A stretch of 64,000 bases of DNA from the NCBI GenBank assembly GCA_022712895.1, contig JAFLJS010000057.1:1-64000 (forward strand), written 5' to 3'. Made by a program: the position numbers and the translations under genes. The stretch comes from Desulfocapsa sp. GTDB taxonomy: Bacteria > Desulfobacterota > Desulfobulbia > Desulfobulbales > Desulfocapsaceae. Shown here one piece after another: positions 44,294-54,157 of this stretch (position 1 is its first letter; each line of letters begins with the position of its first letter). The notes under the pieces were generated by a model that had not been told where the DNA came from, made no database searches, and saw only the letters and a list, made by a program, of their open reading frames with translations.

Positions 44294-44689
44294 CTATTCT
44301 TTATTTCGAATTAATTCCGGGGTCCAGAAAATCACATCTTTTTCCTCTATTTCCTGCCAGAAACTCTCTCCAGCCCATTCTCTGGATTGATCATGATAGC
44401 CATTATGCATAATCCGCAGGATTATTTTATCAGCATCTTCCAGCTGATCTTCATCAAACTGTTGCACACCCTGCAATGGTGTATTGCCAAGATAAACCCA
44501 CTTTCCTTGACAAGGCATATCTCCGCCTTGTACCTGGTAAAGGACATGGGCCCCCTTGGGCACAGAATTTATTTTAAAACGAACACTTTTACTATCGGCA
44601 CAACCACTCAACAAAGTCAGGCCAAACAGAAAAGTGAAGAGGGACAAAGTGTTGCGTGATATTGGACAAAATCGGCTCTTACTTGGCAT
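44294..44689 (-). CDS. Small lipoprotein with PEGA-like motif
   Basis: A 131-residue putative lipoprotein. Signal peptide with lipobox LLSGC (Cys near residue 30), then KINSVPKGAHVLYQ and YLGNTPLQG, a PEGA-like pattern shared with the gene upstream. The two are tandem paralogues separated by 3 bp. Function unknown. Confidence 0.75.
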   Translation of the reverse strand: MPSKSRFCPISRNTLSLFTFLFGLTLLSGCADSKSVRFKINSVPKGAHVLYQVQGGDMPCQGKWVYLGNTPLQGVQQFDEDQLEDADKIILRIMHNGYHDQSREWAGESFWQEIEEKDVIFWTPELIRNKE

Positions 44690-44692
44690 GAA

Positions 44693-45040
44693 TCAATTCC
44701 TTTTTTTGAGTTCAATTGTAACTGGCTGCGGATCCTGAGTAGCATCTTCTGCGGTCTCATAGCGCATCTTCACCCAAAAAGCGGTGATCTTTTCCACATA
44801 ACCTTCCTTACGAAGTTCTATGGTTGCATGCCTTATACTACCGTCATCCCCTTCCCAGGTAACAAAAAGCGGTGTCCTGCCCAAATGGGTGTCATCTTTC
44901 AGATCGATCACCTCTGCACCTGTGGGGATGGATTCAATTTTGGCCACACCGTATGAAGTTTTGCCGCAGGCGCTGAGAATTACCAACAGCAGCAAGGCTA
45001 GGTTGTACAGGAAAAAAGTTCTAACAGGTCGACTTGTCAT
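44693..45040 (-). CDS. Small lipoprotein with PEGA-like motif (paralogue)
   Basis: A 115-residue putative lipoprotein. Signal peptide with lipobox LLVILSAC (Cys near 25), then KIESIPTGAEVID and HLGRTPLFVTW, mirroring the downstream protein. Envelope-located. Function unknown. Confidence 0.75.
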   Translation of the reverse strand: MTSRPVRTFFLYNLALLLLVILSACGKTSYGVAKIESIPTGAEVIDLKDDTHLGRTPLFVTWEGDDGSIRHATIELRKEGYVEKITAFWVKMRYETAEDATQDPQPVTIELKKRN

Positions 45041-45226
45041 ATTATATACGTTCCATGGTTAATGAGATAGTTCTCTAGAATGAAATACTTACACTAAGAA
45101 GATATCTTCTTCTCCGGTTTGTGTCTATAATAAAACAAAACTACTTGTTTCTTGGTTGGAGAGCTTCCCAATCAGCCTTCAGCGCTGCGATAAACACCAA
45201 AACAATAAAGAAAACATTCCACTCCT

Positions 45227-46162
45227 ATGAAATATCTAACACTTCACGTGTTGTTCTTTTTACTGCTTAACGTCTACCCTCTCCACGCTGAAGAAACACC
45301 TGCAGACATTGCCCAAAGAGCCTATCTGGCAAATATCAATACGCTGATGGTTTTCACATCACAGGACGGTCTCAATACCGGGCATTATCGTTTTAGTAAT
45401 ATCGGTATCAAGATGGATATTTACCACTTGCCATTCCTTTACCAGCTTGATATCGGAAACGAAACAATCAACATGTTTGCCATGGGCAACGTCGGCTATA
45501 GTCGAGCCAGCGTTAACGAAAACATCACTCTTCCTGATCATATCACCTTATCTCACGAGAACCAGATGAGCACCTACACAGGAGGGGCAGGTCTTGGTGT
45601 ACGATTTAAAACAGCCTGGAAAATTGATATCCTGACAGGACTCGAACTCATCTATTCACGATCCGGAGTCACAGTACACAATCCCGACGGTGATATTGGC
45701 AACGCCATAGAGGATTTTTTTACAGGGAAATATAACGACAACCTGACCTACAAGTTCCTTCTGCAGCTTGAGCACCAGCGGGAGATCAATGGCTATAAAT
45801 TGCACGCTAAACTCAATCATAAACTGTATGAGACCAAAGCCGATTTCAATTTTAGTGCACTGACTTCATTTACCACTCAGGCCAGTGTTACATCACTGGG
45901 AGTAGGCATTGAAACTCCAGCCCTATTCACCTGGAAAGGGATGTACCTCACTCTGGAAGGCTATCTCTACGGACACTATATGGGTGGAGATATTGTCGAT
46001 ATCATCGGTTTTGACACCTACAGCACAGTCGGTGTAGTAGCATATTGGTACACAGAAGATAAACCGGACTGGATTGAACGATTTTTTATTGAACTGAGCA
46101 GTGTCAACTCTGACGGACTGGAGGGCTACAATCTTGGGATTGGTTTTACCATCGACTTTTAG
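45227..46162 (+). CDS. Putative outer-membrane beta-barrel protein
   Basis: A 311-residue exported protein with a signal peptide (LHVLFFLLLNVYPLHAEE), alternating hydrophobic strands such as YTGGAGLGVRFKTAWKIDIL and a C-terminal aromatic Phe (LGIGFTIDF), as for outer-membrane barrels. It may resemble solitary autotransporter-like barrels. Not recognised further. Shine-Dalgarno is weak. Confidence 0.7.
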   Translation: MKYLTLHVLFFLLLNVYPLHAEETPADIAQRAYLANINTLMVFTSQDGLNTGHYRFSNIGIKMDIYHLPFLYQLDIGNETINMFAMGNVGYSRASVNENITLPDHITLSHENQMSTYTGGAGLGVRFKTAWKIDILTGLELIYSRSGVTVHNPDGDIGNAIEDFFTGKYNDNLTYKFLLQLEHQREINGYKLHAKLNHKLYETKADFNFSALTSFTTQASVTSLGVGIETPALFTWKGMYLTLEGYLYGHYMGGDIVDIIGFDTYSTVGVVAYWYTEDKPDWIERFFIELSSVNSDGLEGYNLGIGFTIDF

Positions 46163-46386
46163 TACTTTACAGACTAATTTCTTATTTTTTCAAAGCAAAT
46201 ATTCTGATAAGGTACTTATCAGGTTCCACGTGGTTAGTACCTTCCCAGCGTCCACCACCAGTGCTGGACTTTCTACTTAATATGTTGTAAGTAGAGGATA
46301 TCTTGAAATATTACCTACTGGCTTCATGACAGGTAGTGAGCGACCTTTTAAGGCAACCTTCATTAAAAACCATGGAGAAAAAACAA

Positions 46387-46971
46387 ATGAAAAGAATTTT
46401 TCTATCAATACTGGTCATAACAGCATTCCTACTCTACACCCAACAATGCTTTGCTACTAAAAGTGGCAATCAGCTAATATTACAACACGGAATTGTTCAA
46501 TCAGCAAACGTGGTCAAACTGGACTCGGATGCCGCAAAAGGTGCCCTGCTCGGTGGAGCCATCGGATTATGGTCAGCAAATGGAAAGAAAAAGTCCAAAA
46601 AGTGGCGAAATACACTGGCCGGTGCAGCAGCAGGTGGTGTACTCAGGGCACATTCTGAAGGAGACAGACGTGGCATGGAATATGTAGTGGTCGTCAACTC
46701 CGGCACTACTATTCGAATTATTTCAGATCAGAGTGAAATCAGAGTTGGAGATTGTGTTACCGTTGAACAAGATGGGAAAACAGCTAATATTCGTCGAGAA
46801 GCCAGCACAACATGCCAAGCAAAATCACGGGAAGTCGTACAGAGTTTGCAACAGGAGTTTGAGGAGGAGGCCAACGAGTGCCTTACTGCTAAAAGACAAT
46901 TACTTGATGCCAAATCGGACAAGGAAGTGGATACTGCCCTGCGAAAGGTGCAAATTCTTTGTGATAACTAA
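46387..46971 (+). CDS. Exported protein with glycine-zipper segment
   Basis: A 194-residue protein starting at ATG 46387 with GGAG 9 bp upstream. Signal peptide (ILVITAFLLYTQQCFA), a Gly/Ala zipper-like stretch (AAKGALLGGAIGLW and NTLAGAAAGGVLRA, about 52-90), a beta-rich middle domain and a Gln/Glu-rich C-terminal helix with two Cys. Resembles proteins of the glycine-zipper outer-membrane type. Function unknown. Confidence 0.72.
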   Translation: MKRIFLSILVITAFLLYTQQCFATKSGNQLILQHGIVQSANVVKLDSDAAKGALLGGAIGLWSANGKKKSKKWRNTLAGAAAGGVLRAHSEGDRRGMEYVVVVNSGTTIRIISDQSEIRVGDCVTVEQDGKTANIRREASTTCQAKSREVVQSLQQEFEEEANECLTAKRQLLDAKSDKEVDTALRKVQILCDN

Positions 46972-47033
46972 CTGATATTGAGCACAAAACTATTTACAGA
47001 ACAACCCACAAACAATATAAGCAGAGGCACATC

Positions 47034-47324
47034 ATGACCAAAAAGATTCTTTCAACTATCTGTTCGATAAGTACTCTTATTCTACTTGCAGGATTTACTA
47101 CAGCCCCCCCTGCATGGTCTGCTCCCGGTGACAAAAAACCTTCGGTTCAGAAACCTGCGGACAAAGGCAGCAAAGAACTTGGCGAACGAAAAGACGGAGA
47201 CAAAGGAAAAAAATCGGTGAAGAAAAAGCTAGTTAAGAAAGCCGGCACAGCAGCAGTAGCAGGTGTAGCGATAACGAAGGTAAAAACCGGTGCAAAAGAC
47301 GCGGTAAAAAAAGTAGCGGAGTAA
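47034..47324 (+). CDS. Small exported Lys-rich protein
   Basis: A 96-residue protein with a signal peptide ending near AWSAPGDKK, then a very basic, Ala/Lys-rich sequence (KKSVKKKLVKKAGTAAVAG, ending DAVKKVAE). AGAGG lies 7 bp before the ATG. No cysteine occurs outside the signal peptide. It resembles the Ala/Gly/Lys-rich middle of the 32 kb selenoprotein only in composition. Function unknown. Confidence 0.62.
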   Translation: MTKKILSTICSISTLILLAGFTTAPPAWSAPGDKKPSVQKPADKGSKELGERKDGDKGKKSVKKKLVKKAGTAAVAGVAITKVKTGAKDAVKKVAE

Positions 47325-47333
47325 TGTCCCTTG

Positions 47334-47699
47334 CTAAGCTATCAACACCACAGCCCAAACCAGCAATACCAACAGAAGAGAAAGCAAGACTGCTGCCGAG
47401 CCCTGATCCTTGGCTCTGCCCGACAGCTCGTTTTGTTCAGAGCCAAAGCGATCCACCACACTCTCAATGGCAGAGTTCATGACTTCGACGATAAGCACAA
47501 GTACTACACTGCCAACGAGCAACACCTTTTCAACAGATGTTGCTCCAAGATACAGCCCCAAAGGAAAAAGTACAAATGCAAGCAAGACTTCGACCCGAAA
47601 GGCTTCTTCCTTTTGAAACGTCGCCCGTAAGCCCTGGAGGGAATACTTGTAACTTTTGACGATCCTTCTCTGAAAGATATTACTGATATGTTTTTCCAT
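47334..47699 (-). CDS. dgkA: Diacylglycerol kinase
   Basis: A 121-residue three-span integral kinase. The signature VEVMNSAIESVVDRFGSE (about 70-87) contains the catalytic Glu and Asn. It recycles diacylglycerol to phosphatidic acid. It overlaps the DUF3465 gene by 20 bp and has the standard size. Confidence 0.95.
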   Translation of the reverse strand: MEKHISNIFQRRIVKSYKYSLQGLRATFQKEEAFRVEVLLAFVLFPLGLYLGATSVEKVLLVGSVVLVLIVEVMNSAIESVVDRFGSEQNELSGRAKDQGSAAVLLSLLLVLLVWAVVLIA

Positions 47700-48129
47700 T
47701 ATATTTCAACCACCCATCAACGTGCTGTCCACTGGAATCCAGATGTGTCCAGTGGATAACGCCACCTTTTGCCGTCCACTCGTACTCTCCATAGAATTCG
47801 ACACTGTCACCTTCTCTTAACCCTGACAGACGTGGTGCCACATCGATATTATGAGCAACCAGCACTGTATGCTCGGAACTGATCTCTAGAATAAACTTCT
47901 GGTGCCGCAGACCTTCGGTATCATCCCGCAACACTTTTTCAACACGCCCCTTCCCCTGAATCTGAACATTGGATTGCTGGTTGACAAAGGCTTTCTGAAC
48001 CGTTGTTCCCGGAGGAATATACTCAAGGGGAGCATTATTAAAATTCATATCTCCCTTCTGGGCAAGAATATAGATTACCGCTGCAAAGAGTAGCAAAAGT
48101 AAATTCTTACTTTTCCTGCCGAGACTCAT
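47680..48129 (-). CDS. DUF3465 domain protein
   Basis: A 149-residue protein with an N-terminal membrane anchor (LLLLLFAAVIYILAQ) and the DUF3465 core RHQKFILEI, LVAHNIDVAPRL and GDSVEFYGEYEW, with GGVIHWTH. An OB-fold-like exported domain of unknown role. It overlaps lon by four bases (ATGA-like). Confidence 0.8.
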   Translation of the reverse strand: MSLGRKSKNLLLLLFAAVIYILAQKGDMNFNNAPLEYIPPGTTVQKAFVNQQSNVQIQGKGRVEKVLRDDTEGLRHQKFILEISSEHTVLVAHNIDVAPRLSGLREGDSVEFYGEYEWTAKGGVIHWTHLDSSGQHVDGWLKYNGKTYQ

Positions 48130-50561
48130 GCTTTAGTCTCCGTAAATGCTGAAAGCAGAATTTTTGCCACCTGGTCATATTTGCTGGCAAAATGTATGGT
48201 CAAACCCTCTCTGATATGGTCTGGCAGGCTCTCCACATCTCCTCTGTTGGCTTCCGGCAGAATAAGTTCATTTATATTATTTCGTTTAGCCGAGATAACT
48301 TTCTCTTTTATTCCTCCAACCGGCAACACTTTTCCTGTGAGAGTCAGTTCCCCTGTCATCGCAAGATTACGCTTGATTTTCTTGCCAAGCCCTAAACTTA
48401 ACAGGGCAGAAGTCATGGTGATACCGGCACTGGGTCCATCTTTTGGCGTGGCACCTTCCGGTACATGGAGGTGAATTAAATGGCTCTGATAGAAATCTGC
48501 TTTAACACCATAACGTTTGGCATTAGAGAGTAAAAAGCTATAGGCAATTTCAGCAGATTCCCGCATCACATCACCGAGCTGGCCAGTCTGTTTAAAGCCA
48601 CCAGCTTTTCGTTTCACAGCCGCCGCTTCAACGGCAAGGGTAACGCCACCAAGAGCTGTCCAGGCGAGACCTGTAACGACACCCACACCTGTAATAAGTG
48701 ATTCTTTTCTAAAGAATGGTTTCCCTAAATACTTTTCCAGATTCTTGACGCTCACAGACATCTTTGCCTCTGGTTCTTCCAGCAACTTAACAACCGTCTT
48801 ACGCACAATTTTCCGGAGCTGTTTCTCAGTCTTTCTCACTCCTGCTTCCCTTGCATAACCTTCAATTAATACTTTCAGTGCAGCATCACTTATTTTGAGC
48901 TGCCCCTTTTTCAAGCCTGCTCGTTTCAGGGCTTTGGGCCAGAGATGATTCCTGGCAATCTCCAATTTTTCTTCTGTAATATAACCGGAAAGACGGATTA
49001 TCTCCATACGATCAAGGAGCGGATCAGGAATGGTATCCAGCTGATTTGCTGTGCAGATAAAGAGAACCTTAGATAGATCAACCCGCAAATCAAGGTAATG
49101 ATCGAGGAAATCAGCATTCTGCTCAGGATCAAGAACCTCCAGCAATGCCGAGGCCGGATCCCCTCGATACGAAGCACCAATCTTATCAATCTCATCCAGC
49201 ATAATCACTGGATTTGCAGTTTTCACCTCTTTTAACGCCTGCACAAATTTGCCTGGCATGGAGCCTATATATGTCCGCCTGTGGCCTTTGATCTCCGCTT
49301 CATCCCGCATACCACCAAGACTGAAACGATAAAATTCACGCCCCATGGCATCGGCCACTGAATGACCAATGGATGTTTTACCAACTCCTGGAGGACCGAC
49401 CAGCAGCATGATGGATCCAGCGACCTCTTTTTTATAGACACCAACTGCAAGAAATTCGATTATTCGTTCTTTCACATCATCCAAACCATCATGATCATGA
49501 TCAAGGATCTCTCTCGCTTCTTTTATCCCCAGCTTATCTTCTGAATAGACACCCCAAGGCACGGAACTCATCCAGTCCAGATAATTTCTGGTTACCGCAT
49601 ATTCCTGGGATCCTTTTTCAAGAAAACCGAGCTTTTTCAACTCATCATCGATCCGTTCAGCAACGGGTTCTGGAGGCTGGAGCTTTTCGAGCCGTTTTGC
49701 AAACTCTTCAGCATCTGACTTCCGATCATCTTTGGTGATTCCGAGTTCTTTCTGGATGGTTTTCAACTGTTCACGAAGGAAAAATGTCCTCTGCCGTTTG
49801 TTGATCTTTGTATTCACATCCTTACTGATTTCACTATGTAACTTCGTTATTTCCACTTCTTTATTGAGCAGTTGAAAAACACGCTGCATTCGCTTCAGGA
49901 TTGGCAGGGTTTCAAGCACTTTCTGCAAGTCATCCCCACTTGCGGTTGTGAGCGTTACTGCAAAATCGGTGAGCGGAGCTGGTTCATTGGGAGAAAAATA
50001 TTGCAAAGCTTGCTTTAATTCTTCTCCGTACAGCGGATTAGCCTGCACAAGCTCTTTTACTGCAGAAATAATAGAAAGTGCATACGCCCGTGTTTCCGTA
50101 TCATTCATGGAAATATCTGCATCATCTACATTGGGATATTCCACTTCAACCAGAAATGGTACTGTTTGACTCAACCATCGACGAATTCGAAAACGCTCCA
50201 GTCCCTGGCAAACAAAATGTATATTTGCCTCTTCTTTGGTGGGTTTGAGAATTTTCCCCATACAGCCAATGGGGGAAAAATCGTCAGGTGACGTTTCCTG
50301 GGCTGGAATATTATTGGTGTAAACCAACCCCACCAGTTTCTGATCGGTTTCCCCAATCTTCTGTATGGTTTCCTGCCAGTAGTCACCGGAAAGGACAATA
50401 GGTTGTACCTGCCCTGGGAAAAATGGCCGTGAGGCAATGGGAATCAAGTAGAGAAACTTTGGATATATTGGACTGGGAAGTGCAATATTACTTTGTGTAT
50501 CATCACCGCTTATCACTTCAACTTCTGCGTGAATTGCTTCTTTTACACGTTTATCTGTCAT
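48126..50561 (-). CDS. lon: ATP-dependent protease Lon
   Basis: An 811-residue LonA protease. It has an N-terminal substrate-binding domain, a coiled region near RTFFLREQLKTIQKELG, Walker A GPPGVGKTS, VIMLDEIDKIG (Walker B) and the catalytic Ser motif KDGPSAGITM with Lys later in GGIKEKVISAKR. Complete and of typical length. It degrades misfolded and regulatory proteins. Confidence 0.97.
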   Translation of the reverse strand: MTDKRVKEAIHAEVEVISGDDTQSNIALPSPIYPKFLYLIPIASRPFFPGQVQPIVLSGDYWQETIQKIGETDQKLVGLVYTNNIPAQETSPDDFSPIGCMGKILKPTKEEANIHFVCQGLERFRIRRWLSQTVPFLVEVEYPNVDDADISMNDTETRAYALSIISAVKELVQANPLYGEELKQALQYFSPNEPAPLTDFAVTLTTASGDDLQKVLETLPILKRMQRVFQLLNKEVEITKLHSEISKDVNTKINKRQRTFFLREQLKTIQKELGITKDDRKSDAEEFAKRLEKLQPPEPVAERIDDELKKLGFLEKGSQEYAVTRNYLDWMSSVPWGVYSEDKLGIKEAREILDHDHDGLDDVKERIIEFLAVGVYKKEVAGSIMLLVGPPGVGKTSIGHSVADAMGREFYRFSLGGMRDEAEIKGHRRTYIGSMPGKFVQALKEVKTANPVIMLDEIDKIGASYRGDPASALLEVLDPEQNADFLDHYLDLRVDLSKVLFICTANQLDTIPDPLLDRMEIIRLSGYITEEKLEIARNHLWPKALKRAGLKKGQLKISDAALKVLIEGYAREAGVRKTEKQLRKIVRKTVVKLLEEPEAKMSVSVKNLEKYLGKPFFRKESLITGVGVVTGLAWTALGGVTLAVEAAAVKRKAGGFKQTGQLGDVMRESAEIAYSFLLSNAKRYGVKADFYQSHLIHLHVPEGATPKDGPSAGITMTSALLSLGLGKKIKRNLAMTGELTLTGKVLPVGGIKEKVISAKRNNINELILPEANRGDVESLPDHIREGLTIHFASKYDQVAKILLSAFTETKA

Positions 50562-50759
50562 GGGTCCTTACTCCTCTGTGCTGAAATACTTTTTGCTTAG
50601 GCATTTCTACTATATAGTGACAGTGTATCAGCTGTTGGTCACAGAACAAAAAGAAAAATAATTTTTCATGTGCTTAGCGCTCTGCTTCTCGTTATAATAA
50701 TCACAGTTTACAGACACACAAGGTGTCTTCCCCCATTCACTTCTTGAGAAAAGTATTGC

Positions 50760-51254
50760 ATGACTCATATCGGTATCCTTTCTGACACCCATATTACCAG
50801 CCCTCAGCCATGGTACATCCAGCAGGTTGAGGCCGCATTCCAGGATTGCTCTATCATCTTTCATGCCGGTGATTTGACAGATGTATCAATACTGGACATC
50901 TTCACAGACAAAAAGATCCATGCAGTACATGGCAACATGTGCGAACTCTCCTCAAGGCAAAATTTGCCATCCAGCAAGCTAATCACTATTGACGGATACC
51001 ATATCGGACTCTGCCACGGAGCAGGTACCCGTCATAATATTGAAGAACGTATGTGGGGGCTTTTCCCTAATGTCGATTGTATTGTTTACGGACATACCCA
51101 TATTGCAGTAAATCATCGTTTTGGCAAAACACTTTTCGTCAACCCCGGCTCTTTCCAGTCAACCGGCCGTTACGGTGCTTCTGGAAGTTATGCAATACTG
51201 AACATTGATAAAAACGGCCTGAGTGCTAAACTGTACGAATTTAGACAAAACTAA
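50760..51254 (+). CDS. YfcE/MJ0936-type metallophosphoesterase
   Basis: A 164-residue phosphodiesterase: GILSDTHI, FHAGDL, HGNMC, LCHGAG, YGHTHI and VNPGSF, all the metal-ligand motifs of this family. Di-metal enzyme acting on phosphodiesters or cyclic nucleotides; natural substrate unknown. Precedes mutS by 43 bp and may be cotranscribed with it. Confidence 0.9.
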   Translation: MTHIGILSDTHITSPQPWYIQQVEAAFQDCSIIFHAGDLTDVSILDIFTDKKIHAVHGNMCELSSRQNLPSSKLITIDGYHIGLCHGAGTRHNIEERMWGLFPNVDCIVYGHTHIAVNHRFGKTLFVNPGSFQSTGRYGASGSYAILNIDKNGLSAKLYEFRQN

Positions 51255-51297
51255 GAGCAACTGACTCTCCACCTATACCTTTCAGATTCCAACTCAA

Positions 51298-53967
51298 ATG
51301 AGCACATCCCCAAAAATAACTCCCATGCTCCGGCAATACCTGGACATTAAAGAAGAACACAAAGACACCATTCTTTTCTACCGTATGGGGGATTTTTATG
51401 AGATGTTTTTTGAGGATGCTGTCATTGCATCAAAGATATTGGGGATCACACTCACCTCACGCAATAAAAAAGATGATGTGAATAAGGTCCCCATGTGTGG
51501 CATTCCCTATCATGCTGCAACCGGATATCTTGCAAAGCTCGTAAAAGCAGGCAAACGTGTTGCCATCTGCGAACAGACTGAAGATCCAAGTGAGGCAAAA
51601 GGCATCGTACGCCGAGAAGTTGTGCGTGTGATCTCACCAGGAGTTGTCACTGACGATCAGCTGCTGGATGATAAAGATAATCTTTATGTAGCTGCCATTT
51701 GCTGTAAAGAGAAAAACGATGGTAATATCTTTGGGATAAGTTTTCTTGACCTTTCCACAGGCAGTTTTCACCTCGGTGAATTTATCGATAATGAAGGAAG
51801 CGGTGAAGTAATCCTTGACCAGCTTACTCGTATGACACCGGCTGAACTGTTGATCAGTGTGGAAGACAGTGAGCTTTTATCTGAGATTGTAACAACTGCC
51901 ACAACACTGCTTCCCGGCCTTTGTGTCACCAATCGTCCTGCCACAAGTTTTCACTTTTCCAGTTGTCAGGAACTACTCTGCGACCATTTTCAGGTAACCA
52001 GCCTTGCAGGATTTGGCTGTGAAAATCGTAAAGAAGGCATCCGCAGTGCCGGAGCGCTGCTTGAATATATTCAGGATACTCAGAAAACTGAACTCGGTCA
52101 TATTGAAAAGCTAACGCCCATAGATCTTGAGCAGATATTACAGATTGATGAGTCCTCACGACGAAACCTGGAACTGACCCTGACCATCATTGGCTCCCAG
52201 CGAGAAGGCTCGCTACTGTCCATTATGGATCACACCTGTACCCCGATGGGAGCAAGACTTTTAAAACAGGAAATCCTCTTCCCTCTACAGGACGTTGAAC
52301 GTATTAATGAGAGACTTGCAGCAGTACAATTCCTTTTTAAAAATGCAGCTGTTCGTCGAAATTTCCGTGAACTACTGGATGCCATATACGACGTTGAACG
52401 CTTAAACAGCCGTATGGTTCTTGGCAATGGCAATGGTCGGGATATGTTAGCATTGAAACTTTCACTTGCCAGACTACCTGCTATTAAAGATCTCCTGCAA
52501 AGCTGCGACGCACCACGAATCCAACGTTTATGTTCAGATCTTGACACCTTAAACGATCTCTATCAATTGATAGAATTAGCCATACATGAAGAAGCACCCA
52601 TTACACTTCGCGAAGGACGGCTGATTAAAGAAGGCTATAACGAAGAGCTGGATGAACTGGTGCATATCCAGCGCCATGGGAAACAGCTTATTCTTGACCT
52701 TGAAGCTCAGGAACGCGCTGCCACTGGTATCAGCAAACTGAAAGTTGGATTCAACAAGGTTTTCGGTTATTTCATTGAAGTCAGTAGGCTCAACTCCGAT
52801 AAAGTTCCAGAAACATATATTAGAAAACAGACACTTGTTAACGCCGAACGTTTTATCACTCCTGAACTCAAAGAATTTGAAACAAAAGTTCTTGGTGCAC
52901 AGGAGAGAAGACTTGAGCTTGAATACCAACTATTCACCGATATTCGAAAAACTCTCGCGGCTGAATCTTCTCGCCTTCTGCAAAGTGCTGCCCTACTTGC
53001 AAAAATTGATTTCCTGGTTAACCTCGCAGAAATTGCCCACCGATATCACTATCAACGTCCGGTGGTGGATGCAGGAGACAGTATCGACATCGTTGAAGGA
53101 CGTCATCCCGTAATTGAACGATCACTTCCCAGCGGAAAGTTTGTCCCCAACGATGTGCATCTTGATCAGGAAAGGGAAGAAGTGCTGATTATTACCGGCC
53201 CCAATATGGCCGGAAAATCTACAATTCTGCGCCAGACCGCACTGATAGTTCTTATGGCTCAGATGGGATCTTTTGTCCCGGCAGAATCTGCAACCATAGG
53301 TGTCGTAGACAGAATTTTTACCCGAGTTGGCGCCATGGACGACCTTAGACGTGGCCAATCTACCTTTATGGTGGAAATGAATGAAACCGCCAACATTTTG
53401 AATAATGCGACAGAGAAAAGTCTGGTTATCTTGGATGAAATTGGACGGGGCACCTCAACTTTTGATGGTTTGTCCATAGCCTGGGCAGTAGCAGAAGATC
53501 TTGTGCAGAAGAATGACAAGGGTGTTAAAACACTCTTTGCTACCCACTACCACGAGCTAACAGATCTTGCGAAGACTGAGGATCGTGTCCGTAACTACTC
53601 CATTGCGGTCCGTGAGTGGAACGATTCAATTATTTTTCTCCATAAACTGGTCAAAGGTGGAACGAACAGATCCTATGGTATTCAGGTTGCTGGGCTTGCC
53701 GGAGTTCCTGATCGTGTCGTTAAACGGGCCAGTGAAATTCTCAAGAATATTGAACAAGGTGAGTTTGGTATGGACGGCACGCCTAACATTGCCAAAAGTA
53801 GTACCAGCAAAAAATCACGCAGAAAAACCCACCCTAATCAGCTTTCACTCTTCCCATCTTCTGAAAGTGATGCTCTAAGAAGACAGCTGCAAACAATAGA
53901 TGCTGACAACCTCACTCCCCGGCAAGCTCTTGACGAAATTTACGAGCTCCTGAAGCTCTTGAATTGA
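51298..53967 (+). CDS. mutS: DNA mismatch repair protein MutS
   Basis: An 889-residue mismatch-recognition ATPase. It has the Phe-X-Glu wedge in GDFYEMFFEDA (near 29-38), the connector and lever domains, Walker A GPNMAGKSTILRQ and DEIGRGTSTFDG. The C-terminus ends with the usual LYELLKLL-type helix. Complete. MutL is not in the window. Confidence 0.97.
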   Translation: MSTSPKITPMLRQYLDIKEEHKDTILFYRMGDFYEMFFEDAVIASKILGITLTSRNKKDDVNKVPMCGIPYHAATGYLAKLVKAGKRVAICEQTEDPSEAKGIVRREVVRVISPGVVTDDQLLDDKDNLYVAAICCKEKNDGNIFGISFLDLSTGSFHLGEFIDNEGSGEVILDQLTRMTPAELLISVEDSELLSEIVTTATTLLPGLCVTNRPATSFHFSSCQELLCDHFQVTSLAGFGCENRKEGIRSAGALLEYIQDTQKTELGHIEKLTPIDLEQILQIDESSRRNLELTLTIIGSQREGSLLSIMDHTCTPMGARLLKQEILFPLQDVERINERLAAVQFLFKNAAVRRNFRELLDAIYDVERLNSRMVLGNGNGRDMLALKLSLARLPAIKDLLQSCDAPRIQRLCSDLDTLNDLYQLIELAIHEEAPITLREGRLIKEGYNEELDELVHIQRHGKQLILDLEAQERAATGISKLKVGFNKVFGYFIEVSRLNSDKVPETYIRKQTLVNAERFITPELKEFETKVLGAQERRLELEYQLFTDIRKTLAAESSRLLQSAALLAKIDFLVNLAEIAHRYHYQRPVVDAGDSIDIVEGRHPVIERSLPSGKFVPNDVHLDQEREEVLIITGPNMAGKSTILRQTALIVLMAQMGSFVPAESATIGVVDRIFTRVGAMDDLRRGQSTFMVEMNETANILNNATEKSLVILDEIGRGTSTFDGLSIAWAVAEDLVQKNDKGVKTLFATHYHELTDLAKTEDRVRNYSIAVREWNDSIIFLHKLVKGGTNRSYGIQVAGLAGVPDRVVKRASEILKNIEQGEFGMDGTPNIAKSSTSKKSRRKTHPNQLSLFPSSESDALRRQLQTIDADNLTPRQALDEIYELLKLLN

Positions 53968-54037
53968 CACATTTCTTCACATTTTCCTGACAAATTTTAT
54001 TCTTTGCTCTTTTACAGCTTGTTTACACTATTTTCTT

Positions 54038-54066
54038 TTGCCTATCGAGCCTCTTTTATGTATACT
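54038..54066 (+). promoter_or_regulatory. Sigma-70-type promoter for amiC
   Basis: TTGCCT (54038-54043), a 17-bp spacer and TATACT (54061-54066), 92 bp upstream of the amiC ATG. Confidence 0.45.
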
Positions 54067-54157
54067 TTCCTGAGCATGGTGTTAAAAAAACTCTTAGGAA
54101 GATACTCTGCAAGTTCGTGTAGTGTGCTTCTGTAGTGCAATTCTATAACAAGGTGTA

